This document shows positions 34,909 through 44,253 of a stretch of DNA of 64,000 bases, in pieces. The DNA is from Diaphorobacter ruginosibacter (lineage in GTDB: Bacteria > Pseudomonadota > Gammaproteobacteria > Burkholderiales > Burkholderiaceae_C). Each line of letters opens with the position of its first letter. The stretch's first letter is position 1. The DNA is taken from assembly GCF_014395975.1 (NCBI RefSeq), contig NZ_CP060714.1, positions 1,550,001 through 1,614,000 of the forward strand. The letters run 5' to 3'. Both the position numbers and the translations under genes were made by a program. The notes below the pieces were generated by a model. The model had not been told where the DNA came from and ran no database searches. It was given only the letters and a program-made list of their open reading frames with translations.

Positions 34909-35433
34909 TCACAGGCTGCGCCCGAGGAGCTGACCGGGCCAGCCTTCCACCAGGAATGTCGAGAGGCGCTCGTAGCCGCAGGACTCGTAGAAGCGCACCA
35001 AGGCGCCGGAGCCTCCTCCGTAGCAGTCGACGCGCAAGCCACCCACTCCTGCGGTCCTGGCCTGATCCTCCGCGAAAGCCATCAGGCGACGGCCGATGCC
35101 CCGCGCAGCCGGGCGGCGCGAGGCGACCAGCAGGCGCACGTAGATTTCGGGCTCTGTTGCAGGCGGGACATAGGGCATGGCATCGCCCAGCACCAAGGCG
35201 GCCAGGATGGAGCCATCCTGCGCTTGTGCGATCCATGCTCCGGGCAGTGCGCAGGCCTCGTTGACTCGCTCCACCCGCTGCGGCTGGCTGGACCATGGCT
35301 GGGTTCCCCATTGCCCGGCATTGCCGATCTCGACAAACCAGGCGATGACTTCATCAAAAAGGCCCAGTACCGCTACGGCATCGGTGTCGGTTGCTCGGCG
35401 GATGATGAGCCCATCCGGTTCTGCGCTTGCCAT
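34909..35433 (-). CDS. GNAT-family N-acetyltransferase
   Basis: 174 residues with a standard GNAT fold. The acetyl-CoA loop is RPAARGIGRRLMAFAEDQARTAGV, and the C-terminal part is LRVDCYGGGSGALVRFYESCGYERL. The acceptor is unknown. It lies 69 bases upstream of the PNPOx-like gene in the same direction, so the two may be co-transcribed. The start MASAEPDGLIIRRATDTDA is taken as the first ATG. Confidence 0.87.
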   Translation of the reverse strand: MASAEPDGLIIRRATDTDAVAVLGLFDEVIAWFVEIGNAGQWGTQPWSSQPQRVERVNEACALPGAWIAQAQDGSILAALVLGDAMPYVPPATEPEIYVRLLVASRRPAARGIGRRLMAFAEDQARTAGVGGLRVDCYGGGSGALVRFYESCGYERLSTFLVEGWPGQLLGRSL

Positions 35434-35827
35434 GTGAAAAATCCCTTGATGACTCGGTTCCTGGTATGCGACGGGCCTGTGCCGTCAGGCGCATTCCGGT
35501 GCCACATCACTATCTCGTGATTGATGTTCATTGTCGAATGAGTGATCGCTCATGGCACCGTTGCGGCAGGTGGTCATCACAGGGCAGGGCTCCAAAAAGC
35601 CAAGCTCATATTTCTATCCAGCGTCTTGCGCCGAATTAAACAGTTGTCAGTTGAGACGGCACTGAATTTCGTAAAAGTCAATCAATCGAGAATTTGCCAT
35701 CATTTCCGTCTTAACTTGAATCAAGTCATGCCGTATTTCTTCCCCCGTGCTGTGAGTATTTGAGAGATAGTGTTAACCCTAGTATCAATTAATGCTTATG
35801 AGCTTTGGCTCGCAAGACGAAGGGTTC
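35434..35827. other. 394-bp AT-richer intergenic region upstream of cydD
   Basis: This is the longest gap without a gene in the window. It separates the divergent GNAT gene from the cytochrome bd operon and is visibly richer in A and T than its flanks from about 35600 on. It holds the likely cydD promoter (35760-35788) and a 13-bp palindrome ACTTGA-A-TCAAGT at 35714-35726. The palindrome recalls the TTGAT...ATCAA half-sites of FNR/ANR but lacks the four-base spacer, so assignment to FNR is not justified. I see no reading frame with coding character in it. Confidence 0.6.
35760..35788 (+). promoter_or_regulatory. Predicted sigma-70 promoter of the cydDCABX operon
   Basis: TTGAGA (35760-35765), a 17-base spacer, then TATCAA (35783-35788). 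Transcription would start near 35795. That excludes the more upstream ATG at 35792 and supports ATG 35828 as the cydD start. Confidence 0.5.
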
Positions 35828-37612
35828 ATGTCCAGTCACACCAGGGTTTCATCGCCATTCAGCCAGACAGCGGCATCCCCAGGGGCCGCTCGTGCGGGTG
35901 CCGTGCTGCAAGTGCTGGCGGCCTTGCTGTGGTTGCCGCAGGCCTGGCTGATCGCGCAGGCGGTGCAGGTGATGGCGGTGTCCGCATCCGGATCCACATC
36001 CGTTGCGTCTTCCGATGCGGGCAGTGCCATGGCTCAGGTCGCGCCCCTGGCGCTCGGCGTACTGGTGATCGGCGTGCTGCGAGCCCTGTTCGATGGCGCA
36101 GGCATGCAGCGCGCGCAGAAAGCGGCACGGCGGCAGTTGAGCAGACTGCGCGAAGAGGTGGTCCACGCGCTCGCCAGGACGTCGCCGATGGACAGTACCC
36201 AGGCACCCTCAGGGCAGGCCGCGAGTGCGATGGCGGAGCAGGCCGAGGCCATCGTGCCGTGGCTCTCTCGGTATCAGCCGGCGATGTTCAAGGTGCGCTG
36301 CGTGCCGCTTGCGATTGCATGCGCGGTGGCGTACTTCTCATGGGTGGCTGCCTTGATCCTCTTGCTGGCCGCTCCGCTGATTCCGCTGTTCATGGCGATC
36401 GTGGGCTGGCGGGCGCGCGCGGCCAGCGAGGAACAGATGGTGGAGATCGGTGGCATGAACGGCTTTCTGCTCGACCGGCTGCGGGGACTCAGCACACTGC
36501 GCGCGCTCGGGGCCGTCGATGCCACGGCGGAGCGCCTGCGCTCGCACGCAGAATCGCTGCGAACACGCACGACGCGCGTGCTGCGCATCGCGTTCCTGTC
36601 GTCCGCCGTGCTGGAGCTGTTCTCGGCACTCGGCGTGGCGATGGTCGCCGTCTATGTCGGCTTCCATCTGCTGGGCACGCTTGCGTTTGGCGCATGGGGC
36701 GGCAAGCTGGAACTCGCGCAGGCCCTGTTCGTCCTGATGCTGGCGCCGGCCTTCTTCGACCCGCTGCGTGAACTGTCCGCCGTATGGCATGACAAGGCAG
36801 CCGGCGAGGCTGCGATGAAGACGCTTGGCGAGCTCCAGCGCCAGGCCATGCCGCTGCCGGGAGCAGGGGAGACTTCTCATGGCACGCGCGGCGTTGCGGA
36901 CGGTGCCGTCATGGAACCCGATGAGCCAGCCGCTGCGCGCGCGGTCGATGTGCGCATCGATGCACTGCAGGTGGGCGTGCCGGGGCATGCCGCCGTGATT
37001 TCCGAAATGAGCGAGTGCATCGCCGCGGGCGAGCACATTGCGCTGTGGGCGAAGAGCGGCGCGGGCAAGTCGTTGCTGCTGGCGCAATTGGCGGGCCTGA
37101 TCCCGCTAGAGCATGGCAGCATTCGCATCGGCGGTGTGCCGATGGATGACGAGCATGCCGAGCGCCTGCGCGCGCGCATCGGCTGGATGGGACAGCATTC
37201 GCATGTGTTTGCGGGATCGGTGCTGCGCAACGTGGGATTGGGGCGCAGTGACGTCAGCGCCCGGGACGTGCGCCGCGCGGTTGAAGCGGCGGAGCTGTCG
37301 CAGGCATTGGCCCATCGCCCGGCGATCAGCCTGGGGGAGGGCGGCAGCGGCCTGTCGGGTGGCGAGGCCGTACGTCTGGCGCTTGCGCGCCTGGCGGTGA
37401 ACCGGCATGCGGGGTTGCTGCTGGTGGATGAACCCACGGCGCACCTTGATCCGCAGACGGCGGAGCAGGTGATCGCATCGCTGCTCGAGATCGCCAAGGG
37501 CCGCACGCTGATCGTTGCCACGCATGACGCACGGCTTGCGCAGTGCATGGATCGCGTGGTCCGGCTCGGTGCCGTGGCTGCGAATGCCGAGCGCAACGAG
37601 GAGTTCGCATGA
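35828..37612 (+). CDS. cydD: ABC transporter CydD, cytochrome bd assembly
   Basis: 594 residues from ATG 35828, preceded by GAAGGG. CydD pairs with CydC to form an inner-membrane ABC exporter needed for haem incorporation into cytochrome bd. It is also linked to glutathione/cysteine or haem transport. Six hydrophobic helices lie in residues 20-320. The ATPase domain has WAKSGAGKSLLLAQLAG (Walker A), LSGGEAVRLALARLA (signature) and LLLVDEPTAHLDPQT (Walker B). The Walker A begins AKSGAGKS, a slight variant of GxxGxGKS. The stop overlaps the cydC start by ATGA. Confidence 0.92.
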   Translation: MSSHTRVSSPFSQTAASPGAARAGAVLQVLAALLWLPQAWLIAQAVQVMAVSASGSTSVASSDAGSAMAQVAPLALGVLVIGVLRALFDGAGMQRAQKAARRQLSRLREEVVHALARTSPMDSTQAPSGQAASAMAEQAEAIVPWLSRYQPAMFKVRCVPLAIACAVAYFSWVAALILLLAAPLIPLFMAIVGWRARAASEEQMVEIGGMNGFLLDRLRGLSTLRALGAVDATAERLRSHAESLRTRTTRVLRIAFLSSAVLELFSALGVAMVAVYVGFHLLGTLAFGAWGGKLELAQALFVLMLAPAFFDPLRELSAVWHDKAAGEAAMKTLGELQRQAMPLPGAGETSHGTRGVADGAVMEPDEPAAARAVDVRIDALQVGVPGHAAVISEMSECIAAGEHIALWAKSGAGKSLLLAQLAGLIPLEHGSIRIGGVPMDDEHAERLRARIGWMGQHSHVFAGSVLRNVGLGRSDVSARDVRRAVEAAELSQALAHRPAISLGEGGSGLSGGEAVRLALARLAVNRHAGLLLVDEPTAHLDPQTAEQVIASLLEIAKGRTLIVATHDARLAQCMDRVVRLGAVAANAERNEEFA

Positions 37613-39372
37613 AGCACGGCAAGTCGATCTGCAGCGAATGGCGAACCGTGCTGCGCGCAATGCAGGACACCGGCACGCGCAAGCTGTGGCTGGGAGGCGC
37701 GGCGGTCGCCATGCTGACCGTGCTGATGGGCATGGCGCTGCTGGGGCTGTCGGGCTGGTTCATCACGGCAACGGCGATTGCCGGCCTCGTTCCCGCTGTT
37801 GCGCTGGTGTTCGATGTGTTCATGCCGTCCGCGGGCATTCGCCTGCTGGCCATCGGTCGCACCGGTGCGCGCTATGCGGAGCGGCTGCTCACGCACGACG
37901 CGACGCTGGCAGCCTTGGCGGCATTGCGTGAGCGCCTGTTCAGGGCCTGGGCTCGGCCAACCGCCGCGCGCTGGCTGCTGCAGCGTCCGGCACGCCTGCT
38001 GCAGCGCCTCACGGCGGATGTCGATGCGCTGGACAACATCTACCTGCGTCTTGTCGTTCCCGCCCTGGCCGCCCTGGGCGCATCGGCGATGCTTGGCGTG
38101 GCACTCGGGCTCATGCGTTGGTGGATCGGCCTGCTGGCCGCCGCATGGCTGCTTTGCGCAGGGATCGGCATCGCGCTGTGGCAGGCGGCGGCAAGCCGCA
38201 GGGCGGCGATGCAGCGGTCGCTGAGCACCGAGAGCGTGCGTGCCCGTACCGTGGATCTTGTGGCCGGCAAGGCGGAGCTGCTGATGGCCGGACGCATGGC
38301 TGCCCAGTGCGAAGCCATCGCGGCCGGCGACACGCGTGCCGCGCGGGCCGACGCCGCGCTCTTTCGCCTGGAGGCCCATGCCACCACGGCCTATGGCGTC
38401 GCAAGCGCACTGTTGCTCTGTGGCGTGCTGCTCGCGATGGCATGGCTGGTTGACCGGCAGAGCATTGGCGCGGCCGTGGCCGCCTTCGGCGTGCTGTTGG
38501 CGCTATCGGCGATGGAGCCCTTTGCCGCGTTGCGGCGCGGCGCGACGGAAGCCGGCCGTACGTTGCTCGCCGTGAGGCGGCTGGGCGCGGTGCTGGCGCA
38601 GGATGCTGCGGACGGCGGCAAGGCGCACGCAGCGCATGTGCCAGCGGATGGCCTTGCGGTAGAGCTTGTGGAGGCCTGTGCGGTGCATGACGCCGGGCAC
38701 TCGGTCGGTCCGCTCAGCCTGCAGATCCGGCGTGGCGAACGCGTTGCATTGATCGGCCCGAGCGGGTCGGGCAAGACCACGCTGCTGTCGCTCATCGCGG
38801 GCGAGATGGAGCAAGGTAGCGGGCACGTCGCGGCGCTGCGCAGCAGCTGGATGACGCAGCGCACCGAGCTTTTTCGTGACAGCGTGCGAGACAATTTGCG
38901 CCTTGCATCGCCTCGCGCTGACGATCAGAATTTATGGCATGTACTCGATGCAGCAGGCCTGGGTGCCGACATGCGTGCGTTGCCGCAAGGGCTCGACACG
39001 CAACTCGGCGAAGGAGGGATGGGATTGTCAGGAGGGCAGGCACGGCGCATGGCGCTGGCGCGGCTGCTGCTCAGCCCGGCCGAATGCTGGCTGCTCGACG
39101 AAGCGACCGAAGGCCTTGATGCGGGCGTGGCGGGCGATGTGCTCGAACGGCTCTGGAGCGCATCGAAAGGCCGGACGCTGGTGCTTGCAACGCACTGGCG
39201 GCGCGAGGCGGCCATGGCTGATCGCGTGATATGGATGGACGCAGGCCGCATCGCGGGACAGGCGCATCGCGGCTCACACGCATTTGAACAAGCGCTGGCG
39301 CACCTCCGGGCCGACGATGCCTCTGGCGACGCCACCGAAGACGCTTGGCGCGAGACGAGCAACAACATTTGA
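37609..39372 (+). CDS. cydC: ABC transporter CydC, cytochrome bd assembly
   Basis: 587 residues, partner of CydD. The membrane domain has helices from LWLGGAAVAMLTVLMGMALLGLSGWFITATAIAGL onward. The ATPase has IGPSGSGKTTLLSLIAG (Walker A), LSGGQARRMALARLLL (signature) and CWLLDEATEGLDAGV (Walker B, with Glu followed by Ala). The start ATG at 37609 overlaps the cydD stop, and GAGGAG lies 5 bases upstream, so translation is coupled. cydA follows after 28 bases. Confidence 0.92.
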   Translation: MKHGKSICSEWRTVLRAMQDTGTRKLWLGGAAVAMLTVLMGMALLGLSGWFITATAIAGLVPAVALVFDVFMPSAGIRLLAIGRTGARYAERLLTHDATLAALAALRERLFRAWARPTAARWLLQRPARLLQRLTADVDALDNIYLRLVVPALAALGASAMLGVALGLMRWWIGLLAAAWLLCAGIGIALWQAAASRRAAMQRSLSTESVRARTVDLVAGKAELLMAGRMAAQCEAIAAGDTRAARADAALFRLEAHATTAYGVASALLLCGVLLAMAWLVDRQSIGAAVAAFGVLLALSAMEPFAALRRGATEAGRTLLAVRRLGAVLAQDAADGGKAHAAHVPADGLAVELVEACAVHDAGHSVGPLSLQIRRGERVALIGPSGSGKTTLLSLIAGEMEQGSGHVAALRSSWMTQRTELFRDSVRDNLRLASPRADDQNLWHVLDAAGLGADMRALPQGLDTQLGEGGMGLSGGQARRMALARLLLSPAECWLLDEATEGLDAGVAGDVLERLWSASKGRTLVLATHWRREAAMADRVIWMDAGRIAGQAHRGSHAFEQALAHLRADDASGDATEDAWRETSNNI

Positions 39373-39400
39373 TTCATCGACAGGAAGAAAGGATCTCGTC

Positions 39401-40987
39401 ATGGACCTCGACATCGTCGACTTATCGCGGCTGCAGTTTGCGATAACGGCCCTCTACCACTTTCTCTTCGTGCCGCTCACGATCGGACTGTCCATCATCG
39501 TCGCCATCATGGAGACGGTGTATGTGATGACCGGCCGCACGATCTGGCGCGACATGACCAAGTTCTGGGGCGTGCTCTTCGGCATCAACTTCGCGATGGG
39601 CGTGGCCACGGGCGTGGTCATGGAGTTCCAGTTCGGCATGAACTGGAGCTACTACAGCCACTACGTGGGCGACATCTTCGGTGCGCCGCTCGCCATCGAG
39701 GGGCTGATGGCGTTCTTTCTGGAGGCCACCTTCGTCGGCCTGTTCTTCTTCGGCTGGGACCGCATGAGCAAGCGCGGCCACCTGATCGCCACCTGGCTCG
39801 TGGCGCTGGGGTCGAACTTCTCCGCGCTGTGGATCCTGATCGCCAACGGCTGGATGCAGAACCCCGTGGGTGCGGTCTTCAATCCGCAGACCATGCGCAT
39901 GGAGGTGAATGATTTCTTCGCCGTGCTCACCAATCCGGTGGCACAGGCCAAGTTCGTGCACACGGTCTCCGCGGGCTATGTGACGGCCGCGATCTTCGTG
40001 TTGGGTGTGTCGGCGTGGTACCTGCTCAAGGGACGCCACGTGCATCTCGCCAAGCGCTCGATGACGGTGGCGGCCTCGTTCGGCCTTGCGGCATCGCTGT
40101 CGGTGGTGGTGCTTGGCGACGAAAGCGGCTACCTCTCGTCCGAACACCAGAAGATGAAGCTCGCATCGATCGAGGCCATGTGGGACACAGAGCCCGCGCC
40201 GGCGGCGTTCACGGCGATCGGCATCCCTGATCGCGCAGCGCGTGAGACCCACTATGCCGTGCATATTCCATGGGTGATGGGCCTGATCGGCACGCGCTCG
40301 CTGACCACCGAGATCCCCGGCATCAACGACCTGGTGAAGAACACCGAGGGCTACATCCGCAACGGCATCGAGGCCTATGACGCACTGCAGTCCATCCGCG
40401 CAGCCAGGAGCGATGCGGAAATCCCGCCGGCGGCCAAGACGACCTTCGAGGACAAGGGCGCATCGCTCGGCTATGCGCTGCTGCTCATGCGCTATGTGGA
40501 TGACCCACGCAAGGCCACCGACGAGCAGATCAGGCAGGCCGCGATGGACACCGTGCCGCCGGTGGGTCCGCTGTTCTGGACCTTCCGCGTGATGGTGGCC
40601 CTGGGCATGTTCTTCATCGTGCTCACGGGAACCTTCTTCTACCTTTCTGCGCGCCACCGCCTCGATGCCTACCCGTGGCTGCTGAAGGTGGCGGTGCTCG
40701 CAATTCCGCTGCCGTGGATCGCTGCGGAGTGCGGCTGGATCGTGGCCGAGCTGGGTCGGCAGCCCTGGATCATCGAAGGCGTGCTGCCCACGGCGATGGC
40801 GGTGTCCAACCTCGGCGCGACCACGCTGCTGCTGACGATCTGCGGCTTCATCCTGATCTACACGGTGCTGTTCGTCATCGAGATGAAGCTCATGCTGAAG
40901 GCCATCCGCAAGGGACCGGAACATGAGAGCGAGCCGCACCTGCGCTTCTATGAACCGATGATCGAAAAGCTGGCGCGTGCGCGCTGA
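39401..40987 (+). CDS. cydA: Cytochrome bd ubiquinol oxidase subunit I
   Basis: 528 residues, about 9 membrane helices. The subunit holds haems b558, b595 and d and the quinol site. His20 in ITALYHFLFVPLTIG corresponds to the b595/d axial ligand. FVHTVSAGYV supplies the b558 His, and GRQPWIIEGVLPT is the conserved GRQPW motif. The Q-loop is long (KMKLASIEAMWDTEPAPA... through the AAKTTFEDKG region), the E. coli-like L-type form. AGGAAGAAAGG precedes the ATG. It catalyses quinol oxidation and O2 reduction without proton pumping, useful at low oxygen or under sulfide or nitric oxide. Confidence 0.95.
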   Translation: MDLDIVDLSRLQFAITALYHFLFVPLTIGLSIIVAIMETVYVMTGRTIWRDMTKFWGVLFGINFAMGVATGVVMEFQFGMNWSYYSHYVGDIFGAPLAIEGLMAFFLEATFVGLFFFGWDRMSKRGHLIATWLVALGSNFSALWILIANGWMQNPVGAVFNPQTMRMEVNDFFAVLTNPVAQAKFVHTVSAGYVTAAIFVLGVSAWYLLKGRHVHLAKRSMTVAASFGLAASLSVVVLGDESGYLSSEHQKMKLASIEAMWDTEPAPAAFTAIGIPDRAARETHYAVHIPWVMGLIGTRSLTTEIPGINDLVKNTEGYIRNGIEAYDALQSIRAARSDAEIPPAAKTTFEDKGASLGYALLLMRYVDDPRKATDEQIRQAAMDTVPPVGPLFWTFRVMVALGMFFIVLTGTFFYLSARHRLDAYPWLLKVAVLAIPLPWIAAECGWIVAELGRQPWIIEGVLPTAMAVSNLGATTLLLTICGFILIYTVLFVIEMKLMLKAIRKGPEHESEPHLRFYEPMIEKLARAR

Positions 40988-41012
40988 GCGAGCCACATCA
41001 GGAGTTTGAAAA

Positions 41013-42167
41013 ATGATCTTGCATGAACTGATCTCATACGACGTGTTGCGCGTCATCTGGTGGCTGTTGCTTGGCATCCTGCTGGTCGGCTTTGCCGTCA
41101 CCGACGGCTTCGACCTCGGGGCGATGGCGCTGCTGCGTGCCACGGCAAGGACCGACGTCGAACGCCGCGTCGTCATCAACACGGTCGGCCCGGTCTGGGA
41201 AGGCAACCAGGTGTGGCTGATCCTGGGCGGCGGCGCCATCTTCGCCGCATGGCCGCAGCTCTATGCCGTGTCCTTCTCCGGGTTCTACCTGGCGATGTTC
41301 GCCATCCTCGTGGCGCTCATCCTGCGCCCCGTGGCGTTCAAGTTCCGCAGCAAGCGCGAGGAGGCATCGTGGCGCAACAAGTGGGACTGGGTGCTGTGCA
41401 TCAGCGGTATTGTTCCTGCGCTGATCTTCGGCGTGGCTGTGGGCAATGTCCTGCTCGGCGTGCCGTTCCGGTTTGCCGATGACCTGCGCATCTACTATGA
41501 CGGCACTTTCTTCGGCCTGCTTACACCGTTTGCGCTGCTGTGCGGGCTGGTCTCGCTCACCATGCTGGTGATGCACGGGGCAGCATGGCTGGTATTCAAG
41601 GCGGAAGGCGACGTGGCCGCCCGCGCTGCGCGCTTCGGCTCCATTGCAGCGTTGCTGGCATCGGTGCTGTTCGCTCTCGCGGGTGTGTGGATCGCCATGG
41701 GCATCAGTGGCTACCAGATCACGAGCCCCGTCAACCCGGTCGGTCCCTCCAACCCGCTGGCCAAGACGGCTGCGGTGGTGCAGGGCGCATGGATGGCCAA
41801 CTTCAAGGCCGCTCCCGCGCTGTGGCTGCTGCCGGTGCTGGGCGCGGTACTGCCATGGATCGCCGCGATGGGCATGCGTGCACGCCGCGAGTGGCTGACG
41901 CTGCTTGCCAGCGGACTGGCCATTGCCTGCATCATCCTGACCGTCGGCGCCGCCATGTTCCCGATGATCCTGCCTTCGTCCGTCGATCCGCGCTTCAGCC
42001 TCACGGTGTGGGATTCGTCGTCGAGCCATGTCACGCTGTTCATCATGCTGGTGTGCACGATCATCTTCCTGCCGATCATCCTTGCCTACACCACCTGGGT
42101 GTACCGCGTGCTCCGCGGCAAGGTCGATCCTGTTGCGATCATCAAGGGCGAGACCCATTCATACTGA
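41013..42167 (+). CDS. cydB: Cytochrome bd ubiquinol oxidase subunit II
   Basis: 384 residues, about 8 helices. Conserved stretches are LLGILLVGFAVTDGFDLGAMAL at the N-terminus, TVGPVWEGNQVWLILGGGAIFAAWP, and the terminal ILAYTTWVYRVLRGKV. It pairs with CydA. It starts 25 bases after the cydA stop with AGGAG upstream. The C-terminus ends ETHSY, 15 bases before cydX. Confidence 0.95.
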   Translation: MILHELISYDVLRVIWWLLLGILLVGFAVTDGFDLGAMALLRATARTDVERRVVINTVGPVWEGNQVWLILGGGAIFAAWPQLYAVSFSGFYLAMFAILVALILRPVAFKFRSKREEASWRNKWDWVLCISGIVPALIFGVAVGNVLLGVPFRFADDLRIYYDGTFFGLLTPFALLCGLVSLTMLVMHGAAWLVFKAEGDVAARAARFGSIAALLASVLFALAGVWIAMGISGYQITSPVNPVGPSNPLAKTAAVVQGAWMANFKAAPALWLLPVLGAVLPWIAAMGMRARREWLTLLASGLAIACIILTVGAAMFPMILPSSVDPRFSLTVWDSSSSHVTLFIMLVCTIIFLPIILAYTTWVYRVLRGKVDPVAIIKGETHSY

Positions 42168-42182
42168 GAAGGAAAATTCATC

Positions 42183-42314
42183 ATGTGGTATTTCTCCTGG
42201 CTTCTGGGCCTGCCTCTTGCGGCCGCCTTTGCCGTACTCAATGCGATGTGGTACGAACTGACCGAGGATGAGGTGATGCGCCGTGAAATCCTGAGGCGCA
42301 CCGAATCAAAGTAA
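42183..42314 (+). CDS. cydX: Cytochrome bd small subunit CydX (YbgT family)
   Basis: 43 residues: MWYFSWLLGLPLAAAFAVL, then NAMWYELTEDEVMRREIL and RRTESK. The N-terminal MWYFSWxLG and the single helix followed by an acidic NAMWYE segment are hallmarks of CydX. The family subunit is needed for stability and activity of CydAB. It follows cydB by 15 bases with AAGGAAAA upstream of the ATG. The first-annotation risk is high because of its size, so start and stop are given explicitly: ATG 42183, TAA 42312-42314. Confidence 0.92.
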   Translation: MWYFSWLLGLPLAAAFAVLNAMWYELTEDEVMRREILRRTESK

Positions 42315-42343
42315 ACCAAATTGCGCACACGCGCGTTGAACAG

Positions 42344-42370
42344 GGTGCCGGCGTTGGAAGCGCCGGTACC
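42344..42370 (+). terminator. Hairpin after cydX
   Basis: GGTGCCGGCG (42344-42353) pairs with CGCCGGTACC (42361-42370) over 10 positions with one G-U wobble and a 7-base loop. No T tract follows, so termination may be partial or Rho-assisted. It separates the cyd operon from the acyltransferase gene. Confidence 0.5.
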
Positions 42371-42540
42371 CATGTGTTGGCCAGCTCCCGTTTCGGGTGG
42401 CACCGCATGCATGGGGCAAGAGAGACAAACGAACTTTCTTTCGCCGCCTGCAAGCTTCGAGCAAAGAGCGCACAATTTCGCCTTTCCCGAACGAGCAGAG
42501 CATTCGTCCGGCCGGAATCGAGCACATACAACACATAAGA

Positions 42541-43710
42541 ATGTCTTCCGCAAAGCGCAATGCAAGCATTGACTGCATCAAGGGTCTGGCCTGCGCGGCC
42601 ATCGTCTGGCACCACCTGGCCTTCTACGGCCCGATGTCTGATGTCGCCCAACCCCTTCTTCCCGACACCATCGAATGGCTGAGCGAGTACGCGCGCATGG
42701 CCGTGCAGATCTTCCTGGTGCTGGGCGGTTATCTTGCCGCGGCAAGCCTGGCTCCCAAGGCGCTTGCGCGGTTTGACAGTGCGTCCCAGCAAGTGGGCAA
42801 ACGCTTCGTGCGGCTGGTGGTCCCCTATGCGGTGGCGCTGATCGTTGCGGTGCTGCTGTCCGACCTGGTGCGGTCGCTCATGGACCATCCCTCCGTTCCG
42901 GGGGAGCCCAGCATCCCTCAACTGATCGCCAATGCCTTCCTGATCCAGGACATCGTAGGCGAGGAGGCGCTTTCCGCCGGCGTCTGGTACGTGGCCATCG
43001 ATTTCCAGCTCTTCGTGATGGCGGTGCTCCTGTTTGGAGCGATGCGCAGCTTCCGCTTCTCCGACCGGGTCCGCGCCCGCGTCACGCAGGTGCTGGTGGC
43101 CGCGGGGGTGTGCGGCTCGCTGCTGTATGCCAACCTCCATGCGGACTGGGATATGTGGGGCATCTATTTCTTCGGCGCCTACGGCCTCGGCATGCTGGCC
43201 TACTGGGGGTCGCGCTCAAGGCATTGGGCGACGTGGTTCGTGCTGATCGGTGTGATCGGTTGCGCCGCGCTCTGGGTGGAGTTCCGCGGCCGCATCGCGC
43301 TGGCCATGACCTCCGCCCTGGTGCTCATGCTGGTGATGCGTCCCGCGCGCGAGGACGGCACCACGCATGCACAACTGCTGCTGGGGCGGTTGGCCAGACC
43401 CATCGAGCCGATCCTTGAACCGCTCACCTCGCGCCTGCAGAAGCTCGGCCAGATGTCCTACTCGGTATTCCTGATCCACTTCTCGATCTGCCTGCTGGTC
43501 AATGCCGTCGTGTCGGCCTGGGTGCCCGAGGTTCCGGTGCTGCATCTGCTGGGCATGTGCGTGGCCTTCGTGCTGTCCGTGCTGGCCGGCCGCGTTCTCT
43601 ACCTCAGGGTGGAGCAGCACGTGCCGACCTGGCTGACGGCATTGCGCTGGCAGCTCAGCCTCATCGGAGCGGGCGGCGGCGTGCTGCTTGCAGGCCAGTT
43701 CATCCATTGA
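42541..43710 (+). CDS. Membrane acyltransferase family 3 (OafA/YrhL-like)
   Basis: 389 residues, about 10 hydrophobic helices. The acyltransferase-3 start SIDCIKGLACAAIVWHHLAFYG carries the conserved His pair region, and VQIFLVLGGYLAAASLAPKAL follows. C-terminal GQMSYSVFLIHFSICLLVNA is also characteristic. Such proteins O-acetylate or O-acylate surface polysaccharides, peptidoglycan or lipids; the acceptor is unknown. No good ribosome-binding site precedes ATG 42541. It follows the cyd operon after 226 bases and ends at a strong terminator. Confidence 0.83.
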   Translation: MSSAKRNASIDCIKGLACAAIVWHHLAFYGPMSDVAQPLLPDTIEWLSEYARMAVQIFLVLGGYLAAASLAPKALARFDSASQQVGKRFVRLVVPYAVALIVAVLLSDLVRSLMDHPSVPGEPSIPQLIANAFLIQDIVGEEALSAGVWYVAIDFQLFVMAVLLFGAMRSFRFSDRVRARVTQVLVAAGVCGSLLYANLHADWDMWGIYFFGAYGLGMLAYWGSRSRHWATWFVLIGVIGCAALWVEFRGRIALAMTSALVLMLVMRPAREDGTTHAQLLLGRLARPIEPILEPLTSRLQKLGQMSYSVFLIHFSICLLVNAVVSAWVPEVPVLHLLGMCVAFVLSVLAGRVLYLRVEQHVPTWLTALRWQLSLIGAGGGVLLAGQFIH

Positions 43711-43777
43711 TTTCTTCCGCGTGGGGGCAGGGCCTATGGCTTGCTGAATACCGGAATGACGACATCTGGCTTTTGAC

Positions 43778-43817
43778 AAAAAAACCGCAGCGAGCGTGAA
43801 GCTCCTGCGGTTTTTTT
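43778..43817. terminator. Strong bidirectional terminator
   Basis: Seven A, CCGCAG, an inner GAGC-GTGAA-GCTC hairpin, CTGCGG, then seven T. The stem reads the same on both strands, so it can end both the acyltransferase message (plus) and the rnk message (minus), which converge here. Confidence 0.92.
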
Positions 43818-43836
43818 GCGGGCGTGGAGCTCCGGG

Positions 43837-44253
43837 TCAGCGGTGCAGTTCTCCTGCGCTTTCCGGCTGGTACACGATCTGCTCCACGCGCACGGTCATC
43901 GGCTTGCCGCCGAGGCCGGGCCATGCCAGCTCGTCGCCTACCGACAGGCCCAGCAGTGCGCTGCCCACGGGGGCGAAGATCGAGATCTTGTCGGCGCTGC
44001 CGTCCATGTCGCGCGGGTAGACGAGATTGAGGACAAACTCCTTCCCGGTTTCCACGATGGCGAACTTGACCGTGGAATTCATGGTGACGACGGTGGGAGG
44101 CATCTCCTCCGGCGCGACGATGTCGGCGCGGTCGAGTTCTGCCTGAAGTTCCGCCTTGCCCGGAAACGCGCTGGCCGGGATCGCGGCCAGCAGCGCTTCG
44201 ATGCGATCGACGTCGAGCGATGAGAGCGTGATGGGCGGCTTGGCTTGGGCCAT
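43837..44253 (-). CDS. rnk: Rnk-like nucleoside diphosphate kinase regulator, GreA/GreB-type
   Basis: 138 residues, starting MAQAKPPITLSSLDVDRIEALLA, with AAAGGAA upstream. The N-terminal part is a short coiled segment, shorter than GreA. The C-terminal FKBP-like domain has MNSTVKFAIVETGKEFVLNLVYPRDM...ISIFAPVGSALLGLSVGDELAWP, typical of Rnk. Rnk binds RNA polymerase near the secondary channel but lacks the transcript-cleavage activity of GreA. Longer starts upstream (to 44379) are unlikely. The gene is divergent from the LexA-linked radical SAM gene. Confidence 0.87.
   Translation of the reverse strand: MAQAKPPITLSSLDVDRIEALLAAIPASAFPGKAELQAELDRADIVAPEEMPPTVVTMNSTVKFAIVETGKEFVLNLVYPRDMDGSADKISIFAPVGSALLGLSVGDELAWPGLGGKPMTVRVEQIVYQPESAGELHR

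Noticed and set aside
35714..35726. FNR/ANR box upstream of cydD
   Set aside because: ACTTGA-A-TCAAGT is a palindrome but lacks the TTGAT-N4-ATCAA spacing. Oxygen control is plausible but not supported by this site.
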